The notes: generated by a model from the letters alone, not told the origin. Shown: positions 7,761 through 16,406, counted from the first letter of the stretch. The stretch is DNA of 64,000 bases from CBDUXP01 sp965371225 [NCBI: uncultured bacterium] (GCA_965371225.1 CBDUXP010000007.1:52974-116973); one strand, 5' to 3'. Made by a program: numbers and translations.

Positions 7761-8883
7761 CCCGCCCCGCCCCTTGCGCGGCGATGACTTGCTCGGGCGC
7801 GCCGTGCGGCTGGAGCGGCGGCGGCTTGGGCAAGCCAAGGCGCGGGGCCAGGTCGTCCGCCAGCCACGCCCCGAGGACGGCGTATCCGCGCGTATTGGGA
7901 TGCCGCTGCTCGCTCATGAGGCGGTCCGGCCCGAGGGAGACGAACAGCGGACGGACATCGCGCACGGGCACCTGGAACGTGGCGCCTGCCTGCTGGAGCT
8001 GCGCGACGGTGATGGGCCGCTGGTTGTACAGGACGAGAATGAGCGACGGTATCCCGCGGTCCCGCAACATGGCGAGCATGCGGGTGTAATTGTCGTACGT
8101 CTTGTTCGCGCGTTCGGGATCGACCGCATCAGGCGCCGCGGCTTCCCGGGCGCGCAGGACGGCGCGCTTATAGCGGCGGTACGCGGCGCTCCGGGTGAGG
8201 CCCCGCTGCATGACCGCGCGCCAGTCGGACCGGCCGTGCGCGGCCAGAAACACCCGCATCTCCCGGGGATGCATCCAGACATCGTTATGCCCATAGGCCA
8301 GGATCACGAAGTCCGGCTTCAGCGGCAGGATCACCTGCTCGAGCCACAGCACCCCGTGGTCGCTGGAATAGGACGGGACGCCCGCGTTGATCACCTCGAC
8401 GCGACCCGGGGCCACGCGGTCGAGCTGCTGTTGCACCACCGCCGGGTAGGTGAATTCGTCCGGCGCGTTCAGCCCGAAGGTGACGCTGTCTCCCAGGCAG
8501 GCCAGGCGCACCGCCGGCCGGGCATCGCGGAGTTCCGGGCCGCGGAATCCCTGGGCGTTCAACCGGACGTGGTAGGTCTGCTCGACCGCCTGCATGGGAT
8601 TGAGATTGACCAGGTACCGGTACTCCGTCTCGTAGTGCGGCCGCGGCCGCCAGAGCAGGTCCCGATCGAGCACGAACATACTCTGGGGGCTCGTGCGGTA
8701 ATGATCCTCTATACCGATGACCTCGGCCGCATAGGGGTTGGCGTTGGACTCCACCAGCCAGGCCAGCCCCTCCACCCCCAGCCCGAGGAGCAGCAGAAAC
8801 ACGAGCGTGAAGGCGGCGCTCTTGAGCGGCCCCGGGCTGGCGGACGTGTGGGGCGGCGCGGGCGCGGGCGCCGAATCGGCCAT
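7747..8883 (-). CDS. SGNH/GDSL-family hydrolase, membrane-anchored
   Basis: A 378-residue protein with one N-terminal membrane segment (AAFTLVFLLLLGLGVEGLAWL) and an extracytoplasmic SGNH esterase domain. The four blocks are visible: LGDSVTFG (nucleophile Ser), a Gly-containing block around AGVPSYSSD, YGHND (oxyanion Asn) and the terminal HPNTRGY His block. Such proteins deacylate lipids or polysaccharides; the substrate here is unknown. ATG 8883 is preceded by TATACT at 8890-8895 on the minus strand with only six intervening bases, which suggests a leaderless message. Longer open frame upstream is judged non-coding. Confidence 0.82.
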   Translation of the reverse strand: MADSAPAPAPPHTSASPGPLKSAAFTLVFLLLLGLGVEGLAWLVESNANPYAAEVIGIEDHYRTSPQSMFVLDRDLLWRPRPHYETEYRYLVNLNPMQAVEQTYHVRLNAQGFRGPELRDARPAVRLACLGDSVTFGLNAPDEFTYPAVVQQQLDRVAPGRVEVINAGVPSYSSDHGVLWLEQVILPLKPDFVILAYGHNDVWMHPREMRVFLAAHGRSDWRAVMQRGLTRSAAYRRYKRAVLRAREAAAPDAVDPERANKTYDNYTRMLAMLRDRGIPSLILVLYNQRPITVAQLQQAGATFQVPVRDVRPLFVSLGPDRLMSEQRHPNTRGYAVLGAWLADDLAPRLGLPKPPPLQPHGAPEQVIAAQGAGRADEG

Positions 8884-8889
8884 GCGCCG

Positions 8890-8895
8890 AGTATA
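8890..8895 (-). promoter_or_regulatory. -10 box (TATACT) for a probably leaderless SGNH hydrolase mRNA
   Basis: The minus strand reads TATACT, then six bases, then the ATG at 8883. Transcription normally begins about seven bases after the -10 box, which would place the first base of the message at the start codon. No -35 match lies at the usual distance. The same geometry (TATACT, six bases, start codon) occurs at 65-79. Confidence 0.35.
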
Positions 8896-8964
8896 CCAAC
8901 CGCGAGTGTCCGGCCCGCCCGAGGAGACGGCCGGCGTGCGAGGGTAGCGCAACAGGGGGGAGTC

Positions 8965-8993
8965 TTGACACTCTAGTACGCGCCGGGTAGCCT
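8965..8993 (+). promoter_or_regulatory. candidate sigma-70 promoter for the PuuD-like gene
   Basis: A perfect -35 TTGACA (8965-8970) is followed by a 17-base spacer and TAGCCT (8988-8993), which matches the -10 consensus at T1, A2 and T6. It would give a leader of about 275 bases before the ATG at 9277, containing a GC-rich hairpin at 9209-9227. Confidence 0.4.
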
Positions 8994-9276
8994 TGCGCCG
9001 AATTGCGTTCCCGCATGCCACGAGGGGAACCCATCCGACGCGGGGCCGCAGCGGCGCCGTCAGGGAGCGGTGGCCGGTGGCGGCCCCCGGCGCGGACGGG
9101 CTGGAGCACTGGACGGGCGGTTCGCGGCCCGTGTGGTCCCCGACGGCTGGGAAACGGGATTCCCCCGCCGAACGACATCACGCCATGCACGGTAGACCAC
9201 AGACTGGTGCCGCCCCCGGTGGGCGGCGTGGTACACCTGCTGCGCGCGCACATAGAGAGCCTGAAAGGACGACGCT

Positions 9277-10041
9277 ATGGACGCCATGAACCTGCTTGAG
9301 TCGCTCTTCCGCTGGACGCACGTCGTGGCCGGCATCCTGTGGATTGGCTTGCTGTTCTTCTTCAATTGGGTCAACAGCGCCTTTGCGCCGACCATGGATG
9401 CGGACACGAAGAAGAAGGTCGTGCCCGAGCTGCTCCCCCGCACGCTCTACTGGTTCCGCTGGGGCGCCGCGTACACCTGGATCACCGGGGTCGTCCTCCT
9501 GCTGCTCGTTTTCTACCACACGGGGATCGTGCGCGAAAACACCGAGGCAGGCTTGACCACCGGCACCTGGATCTTCTTCGCCCTCACGTTTGCGCTCGTG
9601 TTCGCGTACGACGCACTGGCCAAGGGCCCCATGAAGCCCCTGCCCAACGCGTTCTGGGGCGGCGTGATCGGGACCGCGATTTGGGTGTTTGTCCTGGGCG
9701 TGATCGGCGGCTTCAGTTTCCGGGGCGTGGCCATCCACTTGGGGACCCTGTTCGGGAGCAGCATGGCGTTCAACGTGTGGTTCCGCATCTGGCCGGCGCA
9801 GCAGAAGATCATCACCGCGATCAAGAACGGCGAGGCGCCCGACGCGGACCTGACCGCGCTGGCGGGCCTGCGGTCGAAGCACAACACCTACATGTCCATC
9901 CCGCTGGTGTTCGTCATGCTGAACCAGCACAGCACCTGGGCGGCCAGCCCATCACTACTGTGGTTGCCCGCGGTGGTCGCCGTCGGGTGGCTCGTGTGCA
10001 CGCAGCTGTACAACAAGGCCAAGACCGTCCCCGGCTTCTAA
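9277..10041 (+). CDS. PuuD-like urate hydroxylase N-terminal-domain membrane protein
   Basis: A 254-residue integral membrane protein with about seven or eight helices. The opening FRWTHVVAGILWIGLLFFFNWVN is given here in parts (RWTHVVAGILWIG, FFFNWVN); it matches the signature of the Urate_ox_N family, in which PuuD combines this membrane part with a C-terminal cytochrome c. There is no CxxCH here, so the haem domain is absent. The next gene encodes a blue-copper lipoprotein that could replace it as electron acceptor (inference). ATG 9277 has an AAGGA site at 9265-9269. No other purine-catabolism gene is nearby, so urate as substrate is not established. Confidence 0.7.
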   Translation: MDAMNLLESLFRWTHVVAGILWIGLLFFFNWVNSAFAPTMDADTKKKVVPELLPRTLYWFRWGAAYTWITGVVLLLLVFYHTGIVRENTEAGLTTGTWIFFALTFALVFAYDALAKGPMKPLPNAFWGGVIGTAIWVFVLGVIGGFSFRGVAIHLGTLFGSSMAFNVWFRIWPAQQKIITAIKNGEAPDADLTALAGLRSKHNTYMSIPLVFVMLNQHSTWAASPSLLWLPAVVAVGWLVCTQLYNKAKTVPGF

Positions 10042-10106
10042 CCCCCGGGGACGGGCAGCGGCCCAAGCGGCCCCAGAGCCTGGGCCGACGTCCCTGGAGG
10101 GCCGGG

Positions 10107-10922
10107 ATGCCTGGATATCGACGACGCGTGAGGACCGCGGCCGTGCTCGCGGTGTGCGTGCTCGGGTGCGGACAGAAGGAATCGGACCCGGCCGCGCCTT
10201 CCCCCGCCCCCGCGGCGGCGGCGCCGGCCCCGGTAGCCGAGCCCACGCCGGCTCCCATCCCGCCCCCCCCCGGCAGCGGCGTTAAGCTGACCGGCACCGT
10301 GACCGGGCCAGTGCCGGCGGACGAACCGAAGGCGCTTCGCATGGCCGCGGATACCTACTGCAAGAACGCGCACGATGCGCCGGTGTATAGCCAGGCGGCT
10401 GCGATCGGCGCCGACGGCGCCGTGCAGTGGGCGTTCGTGTACGTGAAGGTGGGCCTAGACCATATAGCGTTCCCCACGCCCGAGGCGCCGGTGGTGCTGG
10501 ACCAGAAGGGCTGCATGTACGAGCCCCACGTCTTCGGCGTGCAGACCGGGCAGACTATCGAGATTCACAACAGCGACAAGACGCTGCACAACGTCCACGC
10601 GCTGCCCAAGCGCCCGAACAAGGCCTTCAACATCGCCCACCCCGCGGTGGCCAGCATAGTGCACAGGCGAAGCTTCAAGTGGCCGGAAGTCGCGGTGCGC
10701 ATCAAGTGCGACGTGCACCCGTGGATGAACGCATACGCCGGAGTCGTGCCCCACCCCTTCTTTGCCGTGACGGACGCGAACGGCCGCTTCGCCATCGCCG
10801 ACCTGCCGCCGGGCGAGTACACCGTCGCGGCGTGGCACGAGCGGCTCGGCGAAGTCGAAGGACCGATCACGATCCCGGGGGATGGCGCGCCCACCCTCGA
10901 CTTGGCGTTTACCGAGCCGTAG
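10107..10922 (+). CDS. blue-copper (cupredoxin-like) lipoprotein with C-terminal carboxypeptidase-regulatory-like domain
   Basis: A 271-residue lipoprotein: positively charged start, lipobox VLGC (Cys21), then a Pro/Ala-rich linker to about residue 57. The core carries a type 1 copper ligand set, TLHNVHAL (His161/His164) and KCDVHPWM (Cys201, His204, Met207), on a plastocyanin-like fold. The end (GRFAIADLPPGEYTVAAWHE) is typical of carboxypeptidase-regulatory/CnaB-like modules. A strong GGAGG lies six bases before ATG 10107. It follows the PuuD-like membrane protein by 65 bases, so an electron-transfer partnership at the outer face of the membrane is plausible. Confidence 0.8.
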   Translation: MPGYRRRVRTAAVLAVCVLGCGQKESDPAAPSPAPAAAAPAPVAEPTPAPIPPPPGSGVKLTGTVTGPVPADEPKALRMAADTYCKNAHDAPVYSQAAAIGADGAVQWAFVYVKVGLDHIAFPTPEAPVVLDQKGCMYEPHVFGVQTGQTIEIHNSDKTLHNVHALPKRPNKAFNIAHPAVASIVHRRSFKWPEVAVRIKCDVHPWMNAYAGVVPHPFFAVTDANGRFAIADLPPGEYTVAAWHERLGEVEGPITIPGDGAPTLDLAFTEP

Positions 10923-10935
10923 CGGCCGGCGCTAC
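10919..10935. repeat. palindrome spanning the two convergent stop codons
   Basis: GTAGCG (10919-10924), a five-base loop GCCGG and CGCTAC (10930-10935) form a perfect six-base-pair stem. The TAG of the plus-strand copper-protein gene and the stop of the minus-strand isochorismatase-family gene both lie in the stem. No U-run follows on either strand. It may act as a bidirectional 3' hairpin. Confidence 0.3.
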
Positions 10936-11492
10936 TTGATCAGCGGGAGCGCCTGCTTGAATTCCGGCGTGCCGGCTTTGCCCATGATCTCGTACATGGC
11001 GGCCTCGGTACTCGTGAGCACCACGCCCGCGTCCCGCATCTTCTGCACGCCCTGCGCGTACTCCTCCGGCTTGCGGGATTCCACCGCGTCCGCGAGCACG
11101 TGCGCCTTGTAGCCCGCATGAAGCGCGTCGAGCGCGGTCTGCGCGACGCAGATGTGCGCCTCGACACCGGTCACAACCACGCTCCCCACGTTCTCCGCCG
11201 CGAGCGCCTTCACGAAGGCGTCATTGCCGAAGCAACTGAATTCCGTCTTCTCGGTGGGCGCCAGGCCGTCCATCTCGGCTTGAATTGTCTCGACCGTCCG
11301 GCCGAGGCCGCGGGGATACTGCTCCGTCCAGAGGATCGGCAGGCCGTAAATCTTCGCAAACCGGATGAACTTGACGGTATTCGCGGTCACGCGCTCCACC
11401 GCGTTCGGATCGAACACGGCCAGCAGCTTCTCCTGGAAATCGACGACCAACAGCGCAGTATTCTCGGCGGTCAAGATGTGGTCGTGTCGCAT
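10932..11492 (-). CDS. isochorismatase-family cysteine hydrolase (YcaC-like)
   Basis: A 186-residue hydrolase. The catalytic triad of the superfamily is in place: Asp18 (LLVVDFQEKL), Lys82 (TEKTEFSCF) and Cys115 (VTGVEAHICVAQTA), with the cis-peptide-forming GVEAHICV block. The overall form resembles YcaC-type proteins, whose substrates are mostly unknown, rather than isochorismatase or nicotinamidase of known specificity. Its start overlaps the stop codon of the upstream TIM-barrel gene by one base, making it the last gene of a four-gene operon. Confidence 0.88.
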   Translation of the reverse strand: MRHDHILTAENTALLVVDFQEKLLAVFDPNAVERVTANTVKFIRFAKIYGLPILWTEQYPRGLGRTVETIQAEMDGLAPTEKTEFSCFGNDAFVKALAAENVGSVVVTGVEAHICVAQTALDALHAGYKAHVLADAVESRKPEEYAQGVQKMRDAGVVLTSTEAAMYEIMGKAGTPEFKQALPLIK

Positions 11493-13003
11493 CAGGATTC
11501 CTCCCCGCCGCCGGGTGGGGCCGCGGCCGCCGTCCGCCCCGAAGCCCGTGCGCGAAGCAGGACAGGCACCCGCCGTATCGGCACCATCAGCTCCCCATTC
11601 AGCGGCTTGACCACCGCCATATTGAATTGCCCGATCGTATTCTGCACCATCTCGCCGATTTCCACGGTCTCATCGGTCAGCTTCAGCGAGACCTGCGTCG
11701 CCACATCCGCCTCCAGCGCATTGAGCTTGTATTCGCGCGTCGCGGCGTAATCCCACCACAGGACGTACACGAGCGCGTCGGAACCCCGGCGCGGAAACTG
11801 CAGCACCACCACCTCGTTCTGCCCATCGCTCAGCACGGACGCCGAGTCGTAATCCACCTGACCCAGCAGCCGCACGAGCAATCGGTACGAGGTGTACGCC
11901 AGCTTCGGCGCGCCATCGTGATCCCGCAGCCCGCTGTAAAACGTCCGATTCTTCCACTGGTGCGGACCTTGCTCCGTAATCCCGGCCTCGTAAATGCGGT
12001 GCACCCCGTTCGCGAGCATGTAGGTATACCGGCGCACGAGATCGGCCCCCTGCGTGAGTTCGCTGGCCTCGCGATCCCGCATGGCATTGCGCGGCGTATA
12101 GCGGCTGTACGAACAGCTCAACGTGCACCAGAGGGGCCGATCCCCCGCCCGCACGCGCATCGCCTTCACCGCCTTGCGTAATTCCTCCGACACCAGCGTG
12201 CGCGGCAGATACTCGAACGCCACCACGTCCACCTGTGCGCCAGCCGGGCTGGCCAGGATCCCGTCCAGCACGTCTAAGCCCGAGTCCCGCTCGTCCGCCG
12301 AACTGATTGCCCCGACCACCACCCGGGCCGTGGGCTCCGCCGCGCGGATCGCGTCGGCGGCCGCGCCGAGCACGCGCACGTATTGGTCCACGGTGGCGTA
12401 GCGCCCCCCGCTCAGCCCGACCAAGAGGTCCGGCGTCTCCCCCACCTGCCACGCGCCGATCCGGAAGCGGAGGCCGGGCATGTCGTCGGTCCCATCGCCG
12501 TCATACCGCTCGACCACGGCCCGCACCCACGCGCCATACGCCTCGAGGTCCGCGGGCAGGTACCGGTGCCCTTGCTCGGCATCGACCGCCGGGTCCCGGT
12601 GCAGAGCCAACACCGGCAAGACGTTGATGCCCGCCCGTTGCGCCGCCGTGACCAGCGCATCCGTGCGGGCGAAGGTGATGTCCGTGCCCCGACCCCGGGG
12701 ATCCATCCGATCCCAGGCGAAGCCGGCGTACTCCCCCGGCCGGACGCGATAGTGGCGGGCGCCAAGTTCCGTGGCGTGGGCCAGGTCCTTGTCCTCGAGC
12801 ACCGCCATCACCTCGGAGGGATTGAGGCGCTGCAACTCGGCCTGCTCCTCGGAATAGTCGAATACCCGGCTCAGACCGAAGGGCGATGCCAATTCGGGAT
12901 ACACCGGCACGGCTTCCGCCCCACCGCGCACGGGCCCCACCCACAGCAGGCAGCCGACCGTGCAGACTACAACCCGGGTTCCAGCCGCGATGGAGAGTCG
13001 CAT
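11492..13003 (-). CDS. exported TIM-barrel glycoside-hydrolase-like protein
   Basis: A 503-residue protein with a signal peptide (about residues 1-30). Its layout resembles a clan GH-A glycosidase (GH39/GH5-like): GINVLPVLALHRDP strand, YGAWVRAVVERYDGDG helix, then RIGAWQVGETPD where Glu189 sits at the acid/base position, and VDVVAFEYLPR further on with a possible nucleophile Glu. The C-terminal portion (from about residue 400) is beta-rich and may be a small accessory domain. I cannot name the family with certainty, and the two Glu assignments are inferred from spacing. It lies between the LpxC-like gene and the isochorismatase-like gene in one operon. Confidence 0.6.
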   Translation of the reverse strand: MRLSIAAGTRVVVCTVGCLLWVGPVRGGAEAVPVYPELASPFGLSRVFDYSEEQAELQRLNPSEVMAVLEDKDLAHATELGARHYRVRPGEYAGFAWDRMDPRGRGTDITFARTDALVTAAQRAGINVLPVLALHRDPAVDAEQGHRYLPADLEAYGAWVRAVVERYDGDGTDDMPGLRFRIGAWQVGETPDLLVGLSGGRYATVDQYVRVLGAAADAIRAAEPTARVVVGAISSADERDSGLDVLDGILASPAGAQVDVVAFEYLPRTLVSEELRKAVKAMRVRAGDRPLWCTLSCSYSRYTPRNAMRDREASELTQGADLVRRYTYMLANGVHRIYEAGITEQGPHQWKNRTFYSGLRDHDGAPKLAYTSYRLLVRLLGQVDYDSASVLSDGQNEVVVLQFPRRGSDALVYVLWWDYAATREYKLNALEADVATQVSLKLTDETVEIGEMVQNTIGQFNMAVVKPLNGELMVPIRRVPVLLRARASGRTAAAAPPGGGEES

Positions 13004-13015
13004 AGGTGGCCTAGT

Positions 13016-13990
13016 TTACACGCCAACCGGCACCGGCTCCGCCACGGGGCACAGATGAGGCGACAAGGCGCGGAAAAAGGCCAGATCGTGGCGGTGCGAG
13101 GATTTCACCACCGTGAAGTGGCACCCCTCCAGCGGCCCGGCCAAGGCGACGGTGCCGAGGAAATCGATGATCTTGTGCCGCACGAATTCGTCCGCCACCC
13201 CCCCGTACCGCACCGGTCCGCGAACCCGGCCCCGCTCCATAATCAACATGCTCTGTTCGGAGATGCCGGTCCCCAGTCCGTACCGCGGGTAGAAGAGGCG
13301 CGCCCCGAAGCGCACGAGGGCCGATGGCAGCCACGCGTACTGGTTCATCAATGTGCGCGCCCGGCTGACCTGGTCCCGAAACGCGACGGGCTCCACGTCC
13401 AACGTCACCGTGGCGTCAGGGATGCCCAGATGTGGGTAGCCGCCCGTATACGTCACGCGCAGGCCGGGTCCCGGTTCCACGCGGACGGAGTCTCCCCGCT
13501 GGGCATCCGTCAGCTCGAAGGGCGCACTCACGGTGCGCGGACGCCGCGGCGCAGGCTGTGTCACCACCCCCGCCGCCTCGATGGCGGCGATGAAGCCTTC
13601 CGTGCTGTCGGCAAGCAAGGGCAGCGCCTGGCGGTGGAAGAGCTTGGGCCAGAGCCCCGGCTTCTCGAGGACGACGGTCGCGTTATCGATGCCCCACGCG
13701 ACGAAAACCGCGTTCAGGTGTTCCACGTTCGTGATGACGGTGTCGCCGTCCTGGAGACAGATGCACCGATCCCGATTCGTCGCCGTCTCCAGCGTCGCGG
13801 GCACGGGCACGGATTCCAAGACGACGGTGTCGCGATCGGCTCGCCCCAGGGCATACCGCAAGCCCGACTCCGGTCGGGCGGGTAACACGCGGACGCGGGT
13901 GCGGGCCCCGCTCTGCAGCTCCTGCCCGGCGACCCACGCCGTCGGCGCGGCCAGCGTCCGTTGCCGTGTGCGGCTAATAACCGGCCGCAC
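13016..13990 (-). CDS. divergent LpxC-like deacetylase
   Basis: A 324-residue protein related to LpxC, the zinc-dependent UDP-3-O-acyl-GlcNAc deacetylase that commits to lipid A synthesis. Matching parts are RQRTLAAPTAWV at the start, VEHLNAVFVAWGIDNATV with Glu90 and zinc ligand His91, DEFVRHKIIDFLG with zinc ligands His272 and Asp276, and a downstream catalytic-type His299. Two signatures deviate: the N-terminal GLHTG motif reads GQELQSG, and the DGSA motif reads ADSTEGF. It may be a paralogue rather than the housekeeping enzyme. The GTG start at 13990 lies 17 bases inside the ggt gene. Confidence 0.72.
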   Translation of the reverse strand: MRPVISRTRQRTLAAPTAWVAGQELQSGARTRVRVLPARPESGLRYALGRADRDTVVLESVPVPATLETATNRDRCICLQDGDTVITNVEHLNAVFVAWGIDNATVVLEKPGLWPKLFHRQALPLLADSTEGFIAAIEAAGVVTQPAPRRPRTVSAPFELTDAQRGDSVRVEPGPGLRVTYTGGYPHLGIPDATVTLDVEPVAFRDQVSRARTLMNQYAWLPSALVRFGARLFYPRYGLGTGISEQSMLIMERGRVRGPVRYGGVADEFVRHKIIDFLGTVALAGPLEGCHFTVVKSSHRHDLAFFRALSPHLCPVAEPVPVGV

Positions 13991-15704
13991 CCCCTTCGCG
14001 GCGGGGATCGCTTCCCCCCATGATCAAGCCCGTGTCCGCCTCGACCCAGATGGCCTGCACATCGCCGAAGGACCGCCGCCGGACGGGCGACCCCCCCTCG
14101 ACGGCATGGCCCCGCCCCTCCAGTTCCGACTGGACCTCGGGCGCCAGGGCAAAGCGCTCCGCCCCCAGGACGGGCGGGAGCCACTGGTGGTGGACCCGCG
14201 GCGCGTCAACCGCTTCCTGCACGGTCATGCCGAAGTCCACCATGTTGATGATGGTTTGTAGGACGGCGGTGATAATCCTGCTGCCACCGGGACTCCCGAG
14301 AACCAAGGCGACCCGGCCGTCCTTCGACAGGAGGGTCGGCGTCATGCTGCTCAGGGGAATCTTGCCCGGCGCCACGGCATTCGCTTCTCCCCCGACGAGC
14401 CCGTACAGATTGGGCACGCCGGGCTTCGCGCTGAAATCATCCATCTCGTTGTTCAGGAAGATGCCCGTCCGCCCCGCCACCACGCCCGCGCCAAAGTTCG
14501 CATTCAGCGTCTGCGTCAGCGCGACCGCGTTCCCCCAGCGATCCACCACGGAGAGGTGCGTCGTCTGCCCGGACTCGTAGCGCAGAGGGGTCCCCGGAGC
14601 GATGTCCTCGCTGGGCCGGGCCCAGTCCGGCGCGATGGCCATGCGCAGTTCCTCGGCGTACTCCTTGGACGTGAGACCGCGCACCGGCACCCTGACGAAT
14701 GCGGGATCGCCGAGGAACTTGGACCGGTCCGCATACGCCAGCTTCATGGTTTCCGCCAGGCGGTGCGTGTAGTCCACCGAGCCATAGCCCCAGGCGGCCA
14801 GGTCGTACCCCTCGAGCACGTTCAACATCTGGAGCAGGTGCACGCCGCCGGAGCTGGGGGGCGGCATAGACCACACGTCGTAACCCCGGTAGGTGCCGTG
14901 CACGGGCATCCGAATCATCGGCCGGTAGTTGGCGAGGTCCGCACGCGTGATGAGTCCGCCATGCGCCGCCATATCCTCCGCGATGGCCGCCGCAATCCGC
15001 CCGTGGTAGAAATCCTGCCACCCGGCCCGCGCGAGCCGCTTGAGCGTTCGGGCCAGCTGGCGTTGGCGGAGCAGGGTGCCTTCCGGCAGCGGGTCACCTT
15101 CATCGGTGAGGAGGATGGCCGCCGCCTCGGCATCGGTCGCCAACACGGCGCGCCGGCTGCGAATGGCCCGATGCAAGTGGGCGCTGACAGGAACGCCCCG
15201 GTCCGCAAGCCGAATGGCAGGGCGCAGGACAGTGCCGAGCCGCCTGGTGCCGTAGTCCTGGAGCGCGAGCGCCAAGCCGGCCACGCCCCCCGGCACTCCC
15301 GCGGCCAAGTACCCGTCGACGCTCCGCCGCGGTACCACCTGGCCCGACTCGTCCAAGTACATATCGCGGGAGGCCGCCGCCGGCGCTTTCTCGCGAAAAT
15401 CGATCACGACCACGTTCTGCTGCGCCGCGCGATAGATCAGCATGAACCCGCCGCCGCCGATGACTCCCGCGTACGGGGTGACCACGTTCAACGCGAACGA
15501 GGTGGCCACAGCCGCGTCCACCGCGGTCCCGCCATCACGCAAGACCTGCACGCCGACTTCCGAGGCGAGGGGATGCCCACTGACGACCACGCCGTTACGC
15601 GCGGCAAGGGGGCGCCGCGACGCGGCGGCCACCGGCGTACTCGGCGAAGCGAGCAGCCCCGCGGCGATGGAGAGGATGACGAGGCGAGGCACGTAGTGGT
15701 TCAT
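13974..15704 (-). CDS. ggt: gamma-glutamyltransferase, periplasmic
   Basis: A 576-residue GGT precursor that would transfer or hydrolyse the gamma-glutamyl group of glutathione and related peptides. It has a signal peptide (residues 1-30), and NGVVVSGHPLASEVG, GGTAVDAAVAT and GGGGFMLIY of the large subunit. The autocleavage and nucleophile site is QTTHLSVVD with Thr381, close to Thr391 in the E. coli enzyme. Small-subunit motifs NNEMDDF, PGKIPLSSMTPT and GSPGGSRI follow. ATG 15704 is chosen because it gives a clean signal peptide. It is the first gene of a four-gene minus-strand operon; a TATAAT box lies about 60 bases upstream. Confidence 0.93.
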   Translation of the reverse strand: MNHYVPRLVILSIAAGLLASPSTPVAAASRRPLAARNGVVVSGHPLASEVGVQVLRDGGTAVDAAVATSFALNVVTPYAGVIGGGGFMLIYRAAQQNVVVIDFREKAPAAASRDMYLDESGQVVPRRSVDGYLAAGVPGGVAGLALALQDYGTRRLGTVLRPAIRLADRGVPVSAHLHRAIRSRRAVLATDAEAAAILLTDEGDPLPEGTLLRQRQLARTLKRLARAGWQDFYHGRIAAAIAEDMAAHGGLITRADLANYRPMIRMPVHGTYRGYDVWSMPPPSSGGVHLLQMLNVLEGYDLAAWGYGSVDYTHRLAETMKLAYADRSKFLGDPAFVRVPVRGLTSKEYAEELRMAIAPDWARPSEDIAPGTPLRYESGQTTHLSVVDRWGNAVALTQTLNANFGAGVVAGRTGIFLNNEMDDFSAKPGVPNLYGLVGGEANAVAPGKIPLSSMTPTLLSKDGRVALVLGSPGGSRIITAVLQTIINMVDFGMTVQEAVDAPRVHHQWLPPVLGAERFALAPEVQSELEGRGHAVEGGSPVRRRSFGDVQAIWVEADTGLIMGGSDPRREGGAAGY

Positions 15705-15764
15705 AGGTTTCGTCGCTTCCGCGGTGCAGCGTGGGACGCCCGGATGGGTCAAGCGGTGCGGCGC

Positions 15765-15770
15765 ATTATA
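15765..15770 (-). promoter_or_regulatory. -10 box TATAAT upstream of ggt
   Basis: A perfect TATAAT on the minus strand, 60 bases before the ggt ATG. None of the hexamers 16-18 bases further upstream resembles TTGACA, so an activator or an alternative -35 would be needed. Confidence 0.35.
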
Positions 15771-15917
15771 GCGATGACGGCCCCTGCGCACCCCGGTTGC
15801 GCGAGGCGGGGGCGTTTGTTAACATGCCACCGTTAGAGTCTATTGCCGGTCACCGACCATGGAGTTGGGCGCGGGGGACGCGCCCGGGGGTCCGGGGCGC
15901 GTCGGGAAAGGCAGCAG

Positions 15918-16361
15918 ATGGCGAAGATCCTGATCGCTGACGATGAGGGCGATCTCCTCGAAGTCATGCGGGCAACGCTGGAGGCCACCGGGCATAAGGT
16001 GGGGACCGCGCGCGACGGCGTCATCGCGCGCAAGATGCTCGCGAAATTCCCGTTCGACTGTGCCATTCTGGATGTGGTGATGCCCCGGCTCAATGGGGTA
16101 GCACTGCTGAAGATGATCCGGAAGAGCCGCTCCCGCCAGAATCTGCCGGTCTGCCTGATGACCGCGAATCCACAAGAGCGCGATGCCCTGCTGAAAAGTG
16201 AAGGCTTGGCCGCCGATGTCCTCCTCATCAAGCCCTTCAATACCATGGATCTCATCGAGGCCGTGACGGCGATGACCGAGGCGGGCACAAGTCAGCCCGA
16301 TGAGCAGGGCCGGCGCCTGAAAACCACCCTCCCCGGCCGGCACCGGACCACGAGCATCTGA
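15918..16361 (+). CDS. single-domain response regulator
   Basis: A 147-residue protein with one intact receiver domain: acidic pair D8/D9 (LIADDE), phosphoacceptor Asp52 (AILDVVMPRLNG), Thr82 (MTAN) and Lys105 (LIKPF). After about residue 118 comes a basic, low-complexity tail with no output domain. ATG 15918 is chosen at the beginning of the beta-1 strand; the frame extends upstream through a Gly/Arg-rich stretch that looks non-coding. No histidine kinase is adjacent. It precedes the archease-RtcB operon by 94 bases and may regulate or belong to it. Confidence 0.88.
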   Translation: MAKILIADDEGDLLEVMRATLEATGHKVGTARDGVIARKMLAKFPFDCAILDVVMPRLNGVALLKMIRKSRSRQNLPVCLMTANPQERDALLKSEGLAADVLLIKPFNTMDLIEAVTAMTEAGTSQPDEQGRRLKTTLPGRHRTTSI

Positions 16362-16406
16362 GCCCGGGCCGCCGGCGACCCTGGTGCCCCACCGCCGAGG
16401 GTGCGG

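Larger units (their letters stand above)
8884..9276. other. 393-base divergent intergenic region
   Basis: No convincing gene is present: the open frames here are arginine- and proline-rich in several frames at once, as expected from high G+C. It contains a TATACT box for the SGNH gene, a TTGACA-type promoter on the plus strand, a seven-base-pair GC hairpin (GCCGCCC 9209-9215 with GGGCGGC 9221-9227) in the putative leader of the PuuD-like gene, and an AAGGA ribosome-binding site at 9265-9269. Confidence 0.5.

Noticed and set aside
8993-9299. Two overlapping plus-strand frames of about 98 codons in the intergenic region before the PuuD-like gene
   Set aside because: Arg/Pro/Gly-rich in both frames, no ribosome-binding site, and they run into the puuD-like start.
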